From positions 1 to 45,006 of the forward strand of contig JACPQF010000124.1 in NCBI GenBank assembly GCA_016190625.1: a DNA stretch of 45,006 nucleotides, read 5' to 3'. The position numbers were made by a program, and so were the translations under genes. Numbering within the stretch: the first letter of the stretch is position 1; each line of letters starts with the position of its first letter. Source of the stretch: Chloroflexota bacterium (GTDB lineage Bacteria > Chloroflexota > Dehalococcoidia > JACPQF01). The notes under the pieces were generated by a model. It was not told the DNA's origin and searched no databases. It saw only the letters and a list, made by a program, of their open reading frames with translations. Positions 25,174 through 32,334 of the stretch are shown in pieces.

Positions 25174-26835
25174 ATGTGGGAGCAAGCTGCCTTTAATAGG
25201 CGACGGATCAGCAGAGAACAAGGGGTGATTATCAAGGATTGGGGCGGACGCCTTCCCATCGCCCTGGCTTATCCCAACTCCTATTACCTCGGCATGTCCA
25301 GCCTCGGATATCAGACGGTCTACGGCATGCTGAATGGCTTTCCCGAGGTGGTATGCGAGCGTCTGTTCCTCGAAGGCGTCTCCGGCCCGCGCCACGGGGA
25401 CCGGCCAGAACGAAACAGGCGCCCTCGGAGCGACATGGTGTCAGAGGCTGGTGCACGCCATGCGCTGTCGCTGGAGTCGCAGCGCGAGGTCAGGGAGTTC
25501 GCCGTCGTCGCCTTCTCGATCTCCTTCGAGCTGGATTACTTCAACGTGGTCGAGATGCTCAGGCGCAGCGGCATTCCCCTGCTCGCCCGCGATAGAGGCG
25601 AGGGAGACCCGCTGGTGATGGCGGGGGGACCCTGCGTTTTTGCCAATCCCGCTCCCATCGTTCCCTTCTTCGATTTTCTCGTCGTCGGGGAGGGTGAGCC
25701 GGTCATCCCGGCTCTGGTGGTGACCCTCCACGCCACCCGGCACGAGAAAAGGGCGGTGGTTCTGGCCGAGCTGGCCAAACTACCGGGAATCTACGTTGGC
25801 GGCCTGTCGGCGGAACCGGTGAGGCGAGTTTGGGCGAGGGATCTGGACTCCTTCGCCACGACCTCGGTGGTCTACAGCAGCGAAACCGAGCTGGGGGACA
25901 TGCATCTGGTGGAGATCGCCCGCGGCTGTGGCAGGGCGTGTCGCTTCTGTCTTGCCGGCTACGCCTTTCGGCCCGTTCGCTATCGCTCGGTTCAGTCGAT
26001 CCTGAGCGCTGCCGAGGCCGGATTTGGCTTTCGCCGGCGGGTGGGTCTGGTGGCCGCCGCGACCTCCGACCATCCGGAGATAGACGAACTGGCGACGGGA
26101 CTCCGCAGAATGGGCGTCTCCATCGCCGTAAGCTCTCTGCGGCTAAATCCGTTGTCAGAGAGTCTGCTCCGGGCGCTCGTCGAGGGTGGCACGCGGACTA
26201 TCACCTTTGCCCCAGAGGCGGGCTCGGAGCGACTGCGTGGCCTCATCAACAAGCAGGTGGCAGAAGACGACGTCTTCCGCGGCGTGGAGATGGCGGCTGG
26301 CCTCGGCGCCAAACAGCTCAAACTCTATTTCATGGTTGGGCTGCCGACCGAGACGGACGACGACGTGCAGGAGATCGTCGATCTCACCCTGAGCTGCAAG
26401 GAGCGTTTCGAGAGGAAAAGGCGAGGGGGACGCTTCACGGTGAACGTCACGCCGTTCGTTCCCAAGGCCGGGACGCCCTTCCAGTGGGAGCCTGTGGCGG
26501 CGCCGGAAGATATCAGGCGGCGCCTGACAACTATCCAGGCCGGCTTGAGAAGGGCAGGCATCGAGGTGAGAGCCGAGAGCGTGGATTGGGGCGTGGTTCA
26601 GGCGGTGCTTTCGCGCGGCGACCATCGCCTGGCAGGCGTGCTGGCCAGCATGCCCGATAGCTCGCCGGCAGCCTGGAACGAGGCGATGGCGGCGGCCGGC
26701 CTGAGCGCCCAGGAATTCATCGGGCAGCGCAGTTTCGCCGACAAGCTGCCCTGGTCGGTCATAGACCTTGGGGGCTCAGTCGAGGCCATAAGGCAGCAGC
26801 GTGACAGGGCGCTAGCGCGAGGACAAACGGGGTAG
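25174..26835 (+). CDS. B12-binding-type radical SAM protein (TIGR03960-like)
   Basis: 553 residues. The N-terminal half resembles the B12-binding-like domain of the TIGR03960 group (LAYPNSYYLGMSSLGYQ, FSISFELDYFNVVEMLRRSGIPLL, MAGGPCVFANPAPI, GEGEPVIPAL). The radical SAM core follows with CxxxCxxC (CGRACRFC, about residue 255) and TFAPEAGSERLR. The 4Fe-4S cluster and SAM would generate a deoxyadenosyl radical; the substrate is unknown. In related genomes such genes often neighbour a DUF2344 gene or ribosomal genes; here neither is present. The start ATG lacks a strong ribosome site, so a nearby start is possible. Confidence 0.85.
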   Translation: MWEQAAFNRRRISREQGVIIKDWGGRLPIALAYPNSYYLGMSSLGYQTVYGMLNGFPEVVCERLFLEGVSGPRHGDRPERNRRPRSDMVSEAGARHALSLESQREVREFAVVAFSISFELDYFNVVEMLRRSGIPLLARDRGEGDPLVMAGGPCVFANPAPIVPFFDFLVVGEGEPVIPALVVTLHATRHEKRAVVLAELAKLPGIYVGGLSAEPVRRVWARDLDSFATTSVVYSSETELGDMHLVEIARGCGRACRFCLAGYAFRPVRYRSVQSILSAAEAGFGFRRRVGLVAAATSDHPEIDELATGLRRMGVSIAVSSLRLNPLSESLLRALVEGGTRTITFAPEAGSERLRGLINKQVAEDDVFRGVEMAAGLGAKQLKLYFMVGLPTETDDDVQEIVDLTLSCKERFERKRRGGRFTVNVTPFVPKAGTPFQWEPVAAPEDIRRRLTTIQAGLRRAGIEVRAESVDWGVVQAVLSRGDHRLAGVLASMPDSSPAAWNEAMAAAGLSAQEFIGQRSFADKLPWSVIDLGGSVEAIRQQRDRALARGQTG

Positions 26836-27187
26836 TCACTGCCGAGAGCGGTCATTACCAGGCCGATTCTGGACAGTGAGGCTTCAGCCGGTAATCATGG
26901 ATGAACCGGGTAGATCGACTGATTTGACCAGCTAATGAGGTTCAACGGAACGATCGGGTACCGGCGACGAGGACACGGTGTCAGCGGATATGCAGCGAAT
27001 AAGCGAATAAGCGAATAAGCGAATAAGCGAATAAGGATGGACTGGCTATTCGCTTATTCGCTGAATATTCGTTGACGCCGTACCCATATTCCATTGAACA
27101 TCACTAGCCTCAGCGTCCCGTTGCTCCAAGGCTGGGGGCAAGAGACACGTACAAGGGGAACAGTAGAACAGTGGGGGACGGATACAA
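26836..27187. other. Repeat-bearing gap between radical SAM gene and yggS
   Basis: No gene. It holds a degenerate GAGGCTTCAGCCGGTAAT element (from 26878), related to the inverted repeat at 12296, and the octamer array at 26993-27063. I see no convincing promoter for yggS. Confidence 0.6.
26993..27063. repeat. Tandem GCGAATAA octamer array forming a hairpin
   Basis: Five direct copies of GCGAATAA occupy 26995-27034. After a 12-base gap the sequence returns on itself: CAGCGAATAAGCGAATA (26993-27009) is perfectly complementary, over 17 bases, to 27047-27063. The result is a slippable stem: because the left side is a tandem array, several registers of pairing are possible. Confidence 0.95.
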
Positions 27188-27856
27188 ATGAGCCAAATTG
27201 CAGAGAACGTCGCTGCGGTGAGAGAACGGGTCCAGCGGGCAGCTTCCAGAGCCGGGCGGTCGCCGGGAGAAGTGACCGTCTGCGCGGTGAGCAAGATGGG
27301 CGAAGCTGGCAAGGTAATTGCAGCGTACGAGGCAGGCATTAGGCACTTTGGCGAAAACTGGGTTCAAGAGGCGATGCCCAAGATCGCCGAGATAGAGAAA
27401 CTGGGTTACAAGCCCATTTGGCATATGGTCGGCCATCTGCAAACCAACAAGGTCAGGACAGCCATCAGAGTTTTTGATATAATACAGAGCGTGGACTCCA
27501 CGCGGCTCGCCCGGGAGATCGACCGGCGGTCGGACCGGGTCGTTCCCGTTCTTCTCGAAGTGAATGTAGTGGCAGAGCCCAGCAAGAGCGGATTCAGGGT
27601 ATCCGAGCTGAGTGAGGCGCTGGCGGAGATAGGCCGGCTGCCCCATCTCGACGTGCGGGGCCTCATGACGGTGGCGCCGGCAGTTTCCGACCCGGAGGAA
27701 GTGCGGCCGGTGTTTCGCCGGCTGAGAAAGCTGCGAGATGAAACGGGACTTCGGGATCTCTCGATGGGAATGACCGACGATTTCGAGGTGGCGGTCGAGG
27801 AGGGAGCGACTATCGTCCGGATCGGCAGAGCTATCTTCGGCGAAAGGCGAGGGTGA
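27188..27856 (+). CDS. yggS: PLP homeostasis protein YggS/PLPBP
   Basis: 222 residues; single-domain alanine-racemase-fold protein that binds pyridoxal phosphate and buffers it. PLP lysine K36 in AVSKMG; also [38 protein letters not shown] and [28 protein letters not shown] in pieces. It is first of a three-gene run (yggS-proC-yggT) with 10-12-base gaps, a linkage common in bacteria near ftsZ. Start: ATG with GGGGGA upstream. Confidence 0.95.
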   Translation: MSQIAENVAAVRERVQRAASRAGRSPGEVTVCAVSKMGEAGKVIAAYEAGIRHFGENWVQEAMPKIAEIEKLGYKPIWHMVGHLQTNKVRTAIRVFDIIQSVDSTRLAREIDRRSDRVVPVLLEVNVVAEPSKSGFRVSELSEALAEIGRLPHLDVRGLMTVAPAVSDPEEVRPVFRRLRKLRDETGLRDLSMGMTDDFEVAVEEGATIVRIGRAIFGERRG

Positions 27857-27866
27857 GGTCAAACAG

Positions 27867-28667
27867 ATGCGAATAGCCTTTATTGGCGCAGGTACAATGG
27901 CGGAGGCAATGGTGGCGGGCATAATCGAAAACAAAGTAACGCCGGCAGACCACGTTGCCGCCAGCGATCCGGTGAAGGATCGCCTGGACTATATGGCCCG
28001 GACCTACGGGATCGTGACCACGCCGAGCAACACGGAGGCCGCGCACGCCGCCGACATCGTCGTTCTGGCGATCAAGCCGCAGAGTCTAGAAGGAGCTCTA
28101 GGTGAGCTGCGCGGCGCTCTCGAGACCCACCAGTTGGTCCTTTCGATCGTGGCCGGCGCGACCATTTCGAAGATAGCCAACCTTCTGGAGCATGACGTGA
28201 TAGTGAGGGTGATGCCCAACACGCCGGCCCAAATTGGCCAGGGGATGAGCGTCTGGACGGCGACGCCCACCGTAGACGCGCAGCAGCGACATGCTACGCG
28301 CTCCATCCTGCAGGCTTTGGGAAAGGAGATCTTCACCGAGAACGAGAAACACATCGACATGGCGACGGCGGTTAGCGGCAGCGGCCCCGCCTATGTGTTT
28401 CTAATCCAAGAGGCCTTTGTCGACGCCGCCGTTCACATCGGACTTTCTCGCCCCGTGGCTGAAGAACTCGTGATCCAGACACTACTCGGCTCGCTGATCT
28501 TTGCCCAGCAGTCGGGAAAACATCCTGCCGAACTACGAAACATGGTAACCTCGCCGGGGGGGACCACCGCCGAGGCTCTTTTGCAATTCGAGCGCGCAGG
28601 GCTCAGGTCTGCTTTCGCCGAAGCGGTGATTGCAGCCTACGACAAGGCAAGGCTGTTGGGAGGATAA
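27867..28667 (+). CDS. proC: Pyrroline-5-carboxylate reductase
   Basis: 266 residues; last step of proline synthesis, using NAD(P)H. N-terminal Rossmann motif GAGTMAEAMVAGI, then KPQSLEGALGEL, RVMPNTPAQIGQGM, and the C-terminal catalytic/dimer region SGSGPAYVFLIQEA and TSPGGTTAEALLQFE. The usual length. Ten bases downstream of yggS. Confidence 0.96.
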   Translation: MRIAFIGAGTMAEAMVAGIIENKVTPADHVAASDPVKDRLDYMARTYGIVTTPSNTEAAHAADIVVLAIKPQSLEGALGELRGALETHQLVLSIVAGATISKIANLLEHDVIVRVMPNTPAQIGQGMSVWTATPTVDAQQRHATRSILQALGKEIFTENEKHIDMATAVSGSGPAYVFLIQEAFVDAAVHIGLSRPVAEELVIQTLLGSLIFAQQSGKHPAELRNMVTSPGGTTAEALLQFERAGLRSAFAEAVIAAYDKARLLGG

Positions 28668-28679
28668 TAGGTCAAATAA

Positions 28680-28937
28680 ATGGATCCAGCATTACTGATA
28701 CTGAACTTCTTCTATTGGCTAACCAGGGTGTTGATGTTCGCCATTCTGGCGAGGGCGATCCTGTCTTGGTTCCCTCTCGATCCGAGGAACCCGCTGGTGC
28801 AGATACTGGACCAGATCACGGAGCCAGTGCTTGCCCCCATGCGCAAGGTCGTGCCCCGTTTCGGCATGATCGACATCACGCCTATGGTGGCGATCTTTGT
28901 TCTCTACATCATTCAGGGACTGCTCAGGACAGCGTAG
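28680..28937 (+). CDS. yggT: YggT-family membrane protein
   Basis: 85 residues with two membrane segments (about 5-27 and 63-82) flanking ILSWFPLDPRNPLVQILDQITEPVLAPMR, the hallmark of the family (shown for recognition: SWFPLDPRNP, LAPMRKV). The function is poorly known; osmotic or division-related roles have been suggested. Twelve bases after proC with an upstream AGGTC. Confidence 0.92.
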   Translation: MDPALLILNFFYWLTRVLMFAILARAILSWFPLDPRNPLVQILDQITEPVLAPMRKVVPRFGMIDITPMVAIFVLYIIQGLLRTA

Positions 28938-29043
28938 CTTAGCCGGCCGTCATCGACCTCGGAGAGGGCGCTCAGAGGATGAATCGACCCGATTTGCGGC
29001 AGCTCGTGAAGGTGTCGATCGATCCGGGGTCGGCGGCCTTTGG

Positions 29044-29385
29044 CTAGATTCCAGGCGATCGTAGGGGCGAATCCATCCGCCGAAGGATTCGCCCCAACAT
29101 AGGTGGAATCACCCCTCTGGCAGAAGGGCTGAGCAGACGCTGGTATAGCTCCTCGTCGGACAGACCCTCGATGGAGACCAGCTTCTCGCGTCCGGTTGTT
29201 CCCCTGAGTATCGTAAGCGCGCTCCGGCGGACTCCCAGAGTCTTGGCGAGGAAGGCGATCAGGGCCCCGTTCGCCTTGCCCTCCACGGGGGGCGCGGTTA
29301 TTCTCACCCGGAAAATCCCCTCGGCAAACCCCACGATCTCGTTTTTTGAAGCGCCGGGTTGAACTCGGACGCTGATCTTCGCCAT
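29044..29385 (-). CDS. yggU: DUF167/YggU-family protein with repeat-derived tail
   Basis: 113 residues. The family core is complete: ISVRVQPGASKNEIVG, FRVRITAPPVEGKANGALIAFLAKTLGV, LTILRGTTGREKLVSI. The biochemical role is unknown. It starts at ATG 29385 with GAGG seven bases upstream. After about residue 92 the frame runs into a palindromic repeat (29061-29098), so the last some 18 residues (MLGRILRRMDSPLR...) are repeat-encoded and have no counterpart in the family. It lies opposite in strand to yggT, its usual neighbour. Confidence 0.88.
   Translation of the reverse strand: MAKISVRVQPGASKNEIVGFAEGIFRVRITAPPVEGKANGALIAFLAKTLGVRRSALTILRGTTGREKLVSIEGLSDEELYQRLLSPSARGVIPPMLGRILRRMDSPLRSPGI
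29061..29098. repeat. GTAGGGGCGAA-type repeat encoding the YggU tail
   Basis: GTAGGGGCGAATCC at the left and GGATTCGCCCCAAC at the right, around a CGCCG centre. It covers the 3' end of yggU and supplies its last codons before a stop 15 bases beyond the repeat. Confidence 0.9.
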
Positions 29386-29466
29386 GCTCGAACCTCGCAA
29401 TGTTAAAGGCGGAACCAGCTAAATGCCCAAGTTACTCTGAATAAAGTCCTCACCGCATGCGGCTTA

Positions 29467-29768
29467 TCACTGGTCTGGCTGAGCGCCTAGTTCTGCATTT
29501 CCTTGCCCTGCTTCTTCCCTTGCCATCAAGGAACGAAGGGCACGATTCACCGACTCCGAATCGGGAAACCGCTCCTTAACGTCAGGGTCCAGCATGATTG
29601 CGCCTTCCTGCTGGGTGAAGTATTGTATAGAGACCTTCCCGTCGGCTTTATGAATGCGCACGGTATGTCCTTGCCGGTACTCTTCGTAGTGCTTCCCCTC
29701 ACCCCTTTCGAAAAGTCATATTCATCCCGCATTTCGGTCTCGTCAGAGTGGTGTCTCCCTTTCTTCAT
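29467..29768 (-). pseudogene. Frameshifted small antitoxin-like gene
   Basis: Two frames add up to one protein of about 100 residues. The first (ATG 29768) reads MKKGRHHSDETEMRDEYDFS then KGVRG; the second, one base out of phase, continues KHYEEYRQGHTVRIHKADGK and ends with LDPDVKERFPDSESVNRALR and a tail. I recall the EYDFSKGVRGKHYE...LDPDV..FPDSE.VN.ALR pattern from small proteins encoded beside toxin-like genes. The break is in a G-run on the minus strand (plus 29695-29698), where one G appears to be missing. It is either a real inactivating deletion or a sequencing error. No partner gene is recognisable next to it. Confidence 0.7.
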
Positions 29769-30369
29769 AACTCCTCCGTTCAGATCTCGTTGCGTGACCC
29801 AGTAGCCTACGAACGCTTATGCGCTCGACTATTGCTTCGGATGCACAACAGCGATTAGATTGATCGGTGTGAGAAGTAGCACTCGCCGCACCAGACTTCG
29901 CGACCCCGACCAATTCATGCAGCCAACGGCAATGTCTATTATACCAACTGATTCCCAGTTATGGAAAGCATGGTTGTCAAGTGTAAGTATAAGTCGTCAG
30001 AAGTCTGGGACGAATTCACTAACAGGAGTCAGCCATGCCCCGCTGGGGCACCACCAAGGATGAAAACCTATTTTCAGAGCAGTTACGCGGTGGTCCTCCA
30101 AAGACGGGTCCGATCATCCGAGATCGTAGGGGCAAAGCACTCGCAATCCAGCCTGGTTCAGCACTACCAACACCCTTTGCGAGCGCTTTGCCCCTACACG
30201 GTCGGCTGCAAATCGCGTTCGTCATGATGTCCACTGCGTAATCCTGTCACTAAGTGGCAATGTTATGGAGCGTCAGAAATGGGATCCTAACAGCGATCGG
30301 CCCCAGAATTGGCCCCAATCCCAGACTTCTGGACGCTTACAGAAGTGAGACAATTGTTGCGTGGAAGAC
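29769..30369. other. Gene-free region with nested inverted repeats
   Basis: No gene. A 13-base inverted repeat, CAGAAGTCTGGGA at 29998-30010 and its complement at 30319-30331, brackets about 330 bases, the layout of a small non-autonomous transposable element. Between the arms lies a long-armed GTAGGGGCAAAG palindrome (30126-30197). A frame near 30325 reads FWTLTEVRQLLRG, faintly like an excisionase helix-turn-helix; I do not call it. Confidence 0.5.
30126..30197. repeat. GTAGGGGCAAAG palindrome with long arms
   Basis: 21-base arms (30126-30146 and 30177-30197) complementary with one mismatch, separated by 30 bases. The outer seven bases match the GTAGGGGC family, but the inner arm (AAAGC-CTCGCAA) is distinct. 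Confidence 0.85.
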
Positions 30370-30423
30370 GCGGATTCTTAAAATCTACCAGAAGGTAGTG
30401 AATCCGCCACGCTTATGTGGCGG
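30370..30423. repeat. Double hairpin abutting the larA fragment
   Basis: Stem GCGGATTC (30370-30377) / GAATCCGC (30400-30407), with an inner stem CTACC-AGAA-GGTAG (30385-30398). Overlapping its right side is a second hairpin CCGCCAC-GCTTAT-GTGGCGG (30404-30423). Lactate-racemase-like coding sequence begins within about ten bases of its right edge, so this marks the breakpoint. Confidence 0.75.
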
Positions 30424-30715
30424 CAACTGCACACATATCGGCACCACCAGTCGGGGAACGCCGGTTCAGTTGAACAGCGAGGCCCTCAACGCCGATCTGA
30501 GGATCGCCGTGGGCATCATCGTTCCTCATCCCACGGCCGGCTACGGTGGCGGAGCCAAGATTGCTCTGCCTGGCGTCGCCTTGCTCGATACAGTGAAAAG
30601 CAATCACAGCATAGGGCATGGCGCCGCAGCGGACCGCTGCCTTAAGAAAGCCACGGGCTACGGAGAAATCGAGCAGAATCCCATGCGTCTGGACATGGAC
30701 GAGACCCGCCTTATC
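30424..30715 (+). pseudogene. Internal fragment of a nickel-dependent lactate racemase (LarA/DUF2088)
   Basis: About 95 codons in one open frame resemble the middle of LarA, a protein of some 420 residues: HIGTTSRGTPV, ADLRIAVGIIVPHPTAGYGGGAKIALPGVA, NHSIGHG and NPMRLDMDE. The N-terminal third and the C-terminal domain are absent; on the left the sequence changes at a hairpin element, and on the right the similarity stops after LDMDE. The longer open frame through here (30254-31057) is fortuitous, as it runs into the SDR gene. Too incomplete to bind the nickel pincer cofactor. Confidence 0.7.
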
Positions 30716-30807
30716 GCCAACAGCCGCACGGCGAGATTCCGCACTACCTCGGTGGTAGGTTTGGCAATCATTCGGGCTGGGAGAGGGAGCCTGCTTCCAG
30801 TTGTTGG

Positions 30808-30827
30808 CCTGATGGTTGACCATCAGG
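30808..30827. terminator. Hairpin upstream of the SDR promoter
   Basis: Perfect 9-base stem CCTGATGGT / ACCATCAGG around a TG. No T-run follows, so this could be an operator or a remnant terminator; the type is uncertain. Confidence 0.35.
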
Positions 30828-30870
30828 CGGAGGCGAAAACGAAAAAGCCCTGCTTCATGGTGTGGCGCGG

Positions 30871-30899
30871 TTGTAACCTGACGCGGCTTGTGCTAGAAT
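30871..30899 (+). promoter_or_regulatory. Predicted promoter of the SDR gene
   Basis: TTGTAA at 30871-30876, a 17-base spacer and TAGAAT at 30894-30899. Transcription would start near 30906, about 45 bases before the SDR ATG. Confidence 0.65.
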
Positions 30900-30950
30900 C
30901 CTCACGTGGGTGGCGTCAGAATGAAGCAAGATGGAGGTTGGTAGGGCACT

Positions 30951-31712
30951 ATGAGACTGAAACACAAGGTAGCCATCATCACCGGCGCATCGTCAGGGTT
31001 CGGGCGCGCTTCGGCCATATTGTTTGCCAGGGAGGGGGCCAAGGTCGTCGTTGTTGATGTAAACGATGCGGGGGGAGAAGAGACCGTCAGGGCGATCAGG
31101 GAGACCGGGGGAGAGGCCGTTTTCGTGCACACGGACGTTTCAAAGGCGGCGCAGGTGGAGCGACTGGTCAAGACGACTGTGGACACCTTCGGCAAGCTGG
31201 ACATTCTGTTCAACAATGCCGGTAGGCCGCAGAGGCCGACGTCGGTTGTTCAAATGGCGGAGGAGGAGTGGGACCTCATCTACTCGGTCAACGTCAAAGG
31301 GATCTTTTTGGGGGCGAAATATGCTGTGCCGGAGCTGAGAAAGGCTGGCGGCGGCGTTATCATCAACACGGCGTCCATAAGCGCGGTGAGGCCGCGAATG
31401 CTTGGTGCCGCTTATGCTAGCTCGAAGGGCGCGGCGATTGTCCTAACCAAGGCCCTCGCTCTCGAATTGGCAAGAGACAACATTCGCGTAAATGCCATCG
31501 CTCCAGTGGCGGCAGAAACCCCCATGTTCCCGCAATTCAGTCGGGAAGGAGCGGACCCTGAGCAGATTAGGAAGCTCACGCTGTCCAGCATTCCTTTGGG
31601 CCGGCTGGCTCAGGCCGATGACGTTGCCTTCGCCGCGCTCTACCTGGCCAGCGACGAGTCGAGCATGGTCACGGGAACGACTCTCGACGTCGACGGTGGT
31701 CGGGGCGTATAG
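30951..31712 (+). CDS. Short-chain dehydrogenase/reductase (FabG-like)
   Basis: 253 residues, classical SDR. Cofactor motif TGASSGFG (11-18), DVND after the second strand (an Asp that favours NAD(H)), NNAGRP, the catalytic Ser in NTASIS, YASSK, and the C-terminal MVTGTTLDVDGGRGV. Substrate cannot be read from sequence; relatives act on 3-oxoacyl-ACP, sugars or alcohols. It stands alone with its own promoter in a region of decayed genes. Confidence 0.9.
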   Translation: MRLKHKVAIITGASSGFGRASAILFAREGAKVVVVDVNDAGGEETVRAIRETGGEAVFVHTDVSKAAQVERLVKTTVDTFGKLDILFNNAGRPQRPTSVVQMAEEEWDLIYSVNVKGIFLGAKYAVPELRKAGGGVIINTASISAVRPRMLGAAYASSKGAAIVLTKALALELARDNIRVNAIAPVAAETPMFPQFSREGADPEQIRKLTLSSIPLGRLAQADDVAFAALYLASDESSMVTGTTLDVDGGRGV

Positions 31713-32009
31713 ATGGCCATCAATCTGATCGCCCAATTCAAGGCTTGCCGGAAGCGATTCCGATAATGATCGAGGGAGGCGGCGGCGGGGTTATCTCTGC
31801 CGGTGGTGGCGTGACGGCCAACTACAGCAGTTCGCATCGACATTGAGCGAGCAAACTTGTTCTCGCGCTGATGCAGGGGTCGCGCCGCCAACCTGTAGGG
31901 GCGAACGGCCGTTCGCCCCTACGATCGCTCAAGAACTGTGCGAATTGCTGTAATGTGAAGGGATCGCTTGGTCAACCAAGGTGGAATCTGGTGCTGAGGA
32001 GAAAGAGCA
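31713..32009. other. Gap between SDR and TusA-like genes
   Basis: About 300 bases with no gene I can support. It carries the exact second copy of the 28-base palindrome (31895-31922) and a short inverted repeat CTTGGT-CA-ACCAAG near 31968. GAGGAG just before 32010 is the ribosome site of the next gene. Confidence 0.6.
31895..31922. repeat. Perfect 28-base palindrome, identical to the copy in ddl
   Basis: Base-for-base identical to 18795-18822. Identity between two perfect copies 13.1 kb apart, one inside a gene, argues for recent spread or for gene conversion. Confidence 0.95.
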
Positions 32010-32264
32010 ATGGCTGATGTGGATGTGGCGAGTTTGGATATCGACAAAACGGTCGACGCGCGCGGTAGCGCCAGCCCCGGCCCTCTTCTCGAGGCCAAGA
32101 AGGCCATCGGCGATGTAGGATTTGGTGGGGTGTTGGAAATCTGGTCGGACGATCCGGAGACGAAGAAGGATATCATGGTCTGGGCCAAAGAGGTTGGCCA
32201 GGCATACATGGGTAGCGCTCAGGGAAAGGGCTACGAACGCATCTTCGTCCTCCGCCGGAAGTAG
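32010..32264 (+). CDS. TusA/SirA-like protein lacking the catalytic cysteine
   Basis: 84 residues with the TusA fold pattern: VDARGxxxPGPLLEAKKAI, VLEIWSDDPETKKDIMVWAKEVG, and a final strand YERIFVLRRK. In TusA-family sulfur carriers the motif is CPxP, with Cys forming a persulfide. Here it is S22-P-G-P (codon AGC; TGC would be Cys), with no other cysteine in the protein. It should therefore be unable to carry sulfane sulfur by the known mechanism. The start is ATG with GAGGAG upstream. Not in an obvious operon. Confidence 0.85.
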   Translation: MADVDVASLDIDKTVDARGSASPGPLLEAKKAIGDVGFGGVLEIWSDDPETKKDIMVWAKEVGQAYMGSAQGKGYERIFVLRRK

Positions 32265-32291
32265 AGGATGGCTCGGGATAGCTCACCGGGG

Positions 32292-32329
32292 GTAGGGGCG
32301 AGTCCTTCGGCGGAAGGATTCGCCCCTAC
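32292..32329. repeat. GTAGGGGCGA-type palindromic repeat
   Basis: GTAGGGGCGAGTCCTTCGG on the left and its near-complement on the right. It sits in the convergent gap between the TusA-like gene and the PKD pseudogene, where it could act as a transcription terminator for both, though it lacks a T-run. Confidence 0.9.
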
Positions 32330-32334
32330 GCATG

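Noticed and set aside
26993-27063. CRISPR-like array
   Set aside because: Eight-base units directly adjacent without spacers and with a back-folded arm; no cas genes.
30319-30400. Excisionase-like helix-turn-helix remnant (FWTLTEVRQLLRG)
   Set aside because: Only about 20 residues, interrupted by a stop, and overlapped by hairpins; too weak to call.
30254-31057. One long open frame covering the larA fragment and the start of the SDR gene
   Set aside because: Only the middle resembles LarA; the end runs into the SDR gene in another frame, and no start signal supports the whole frame.
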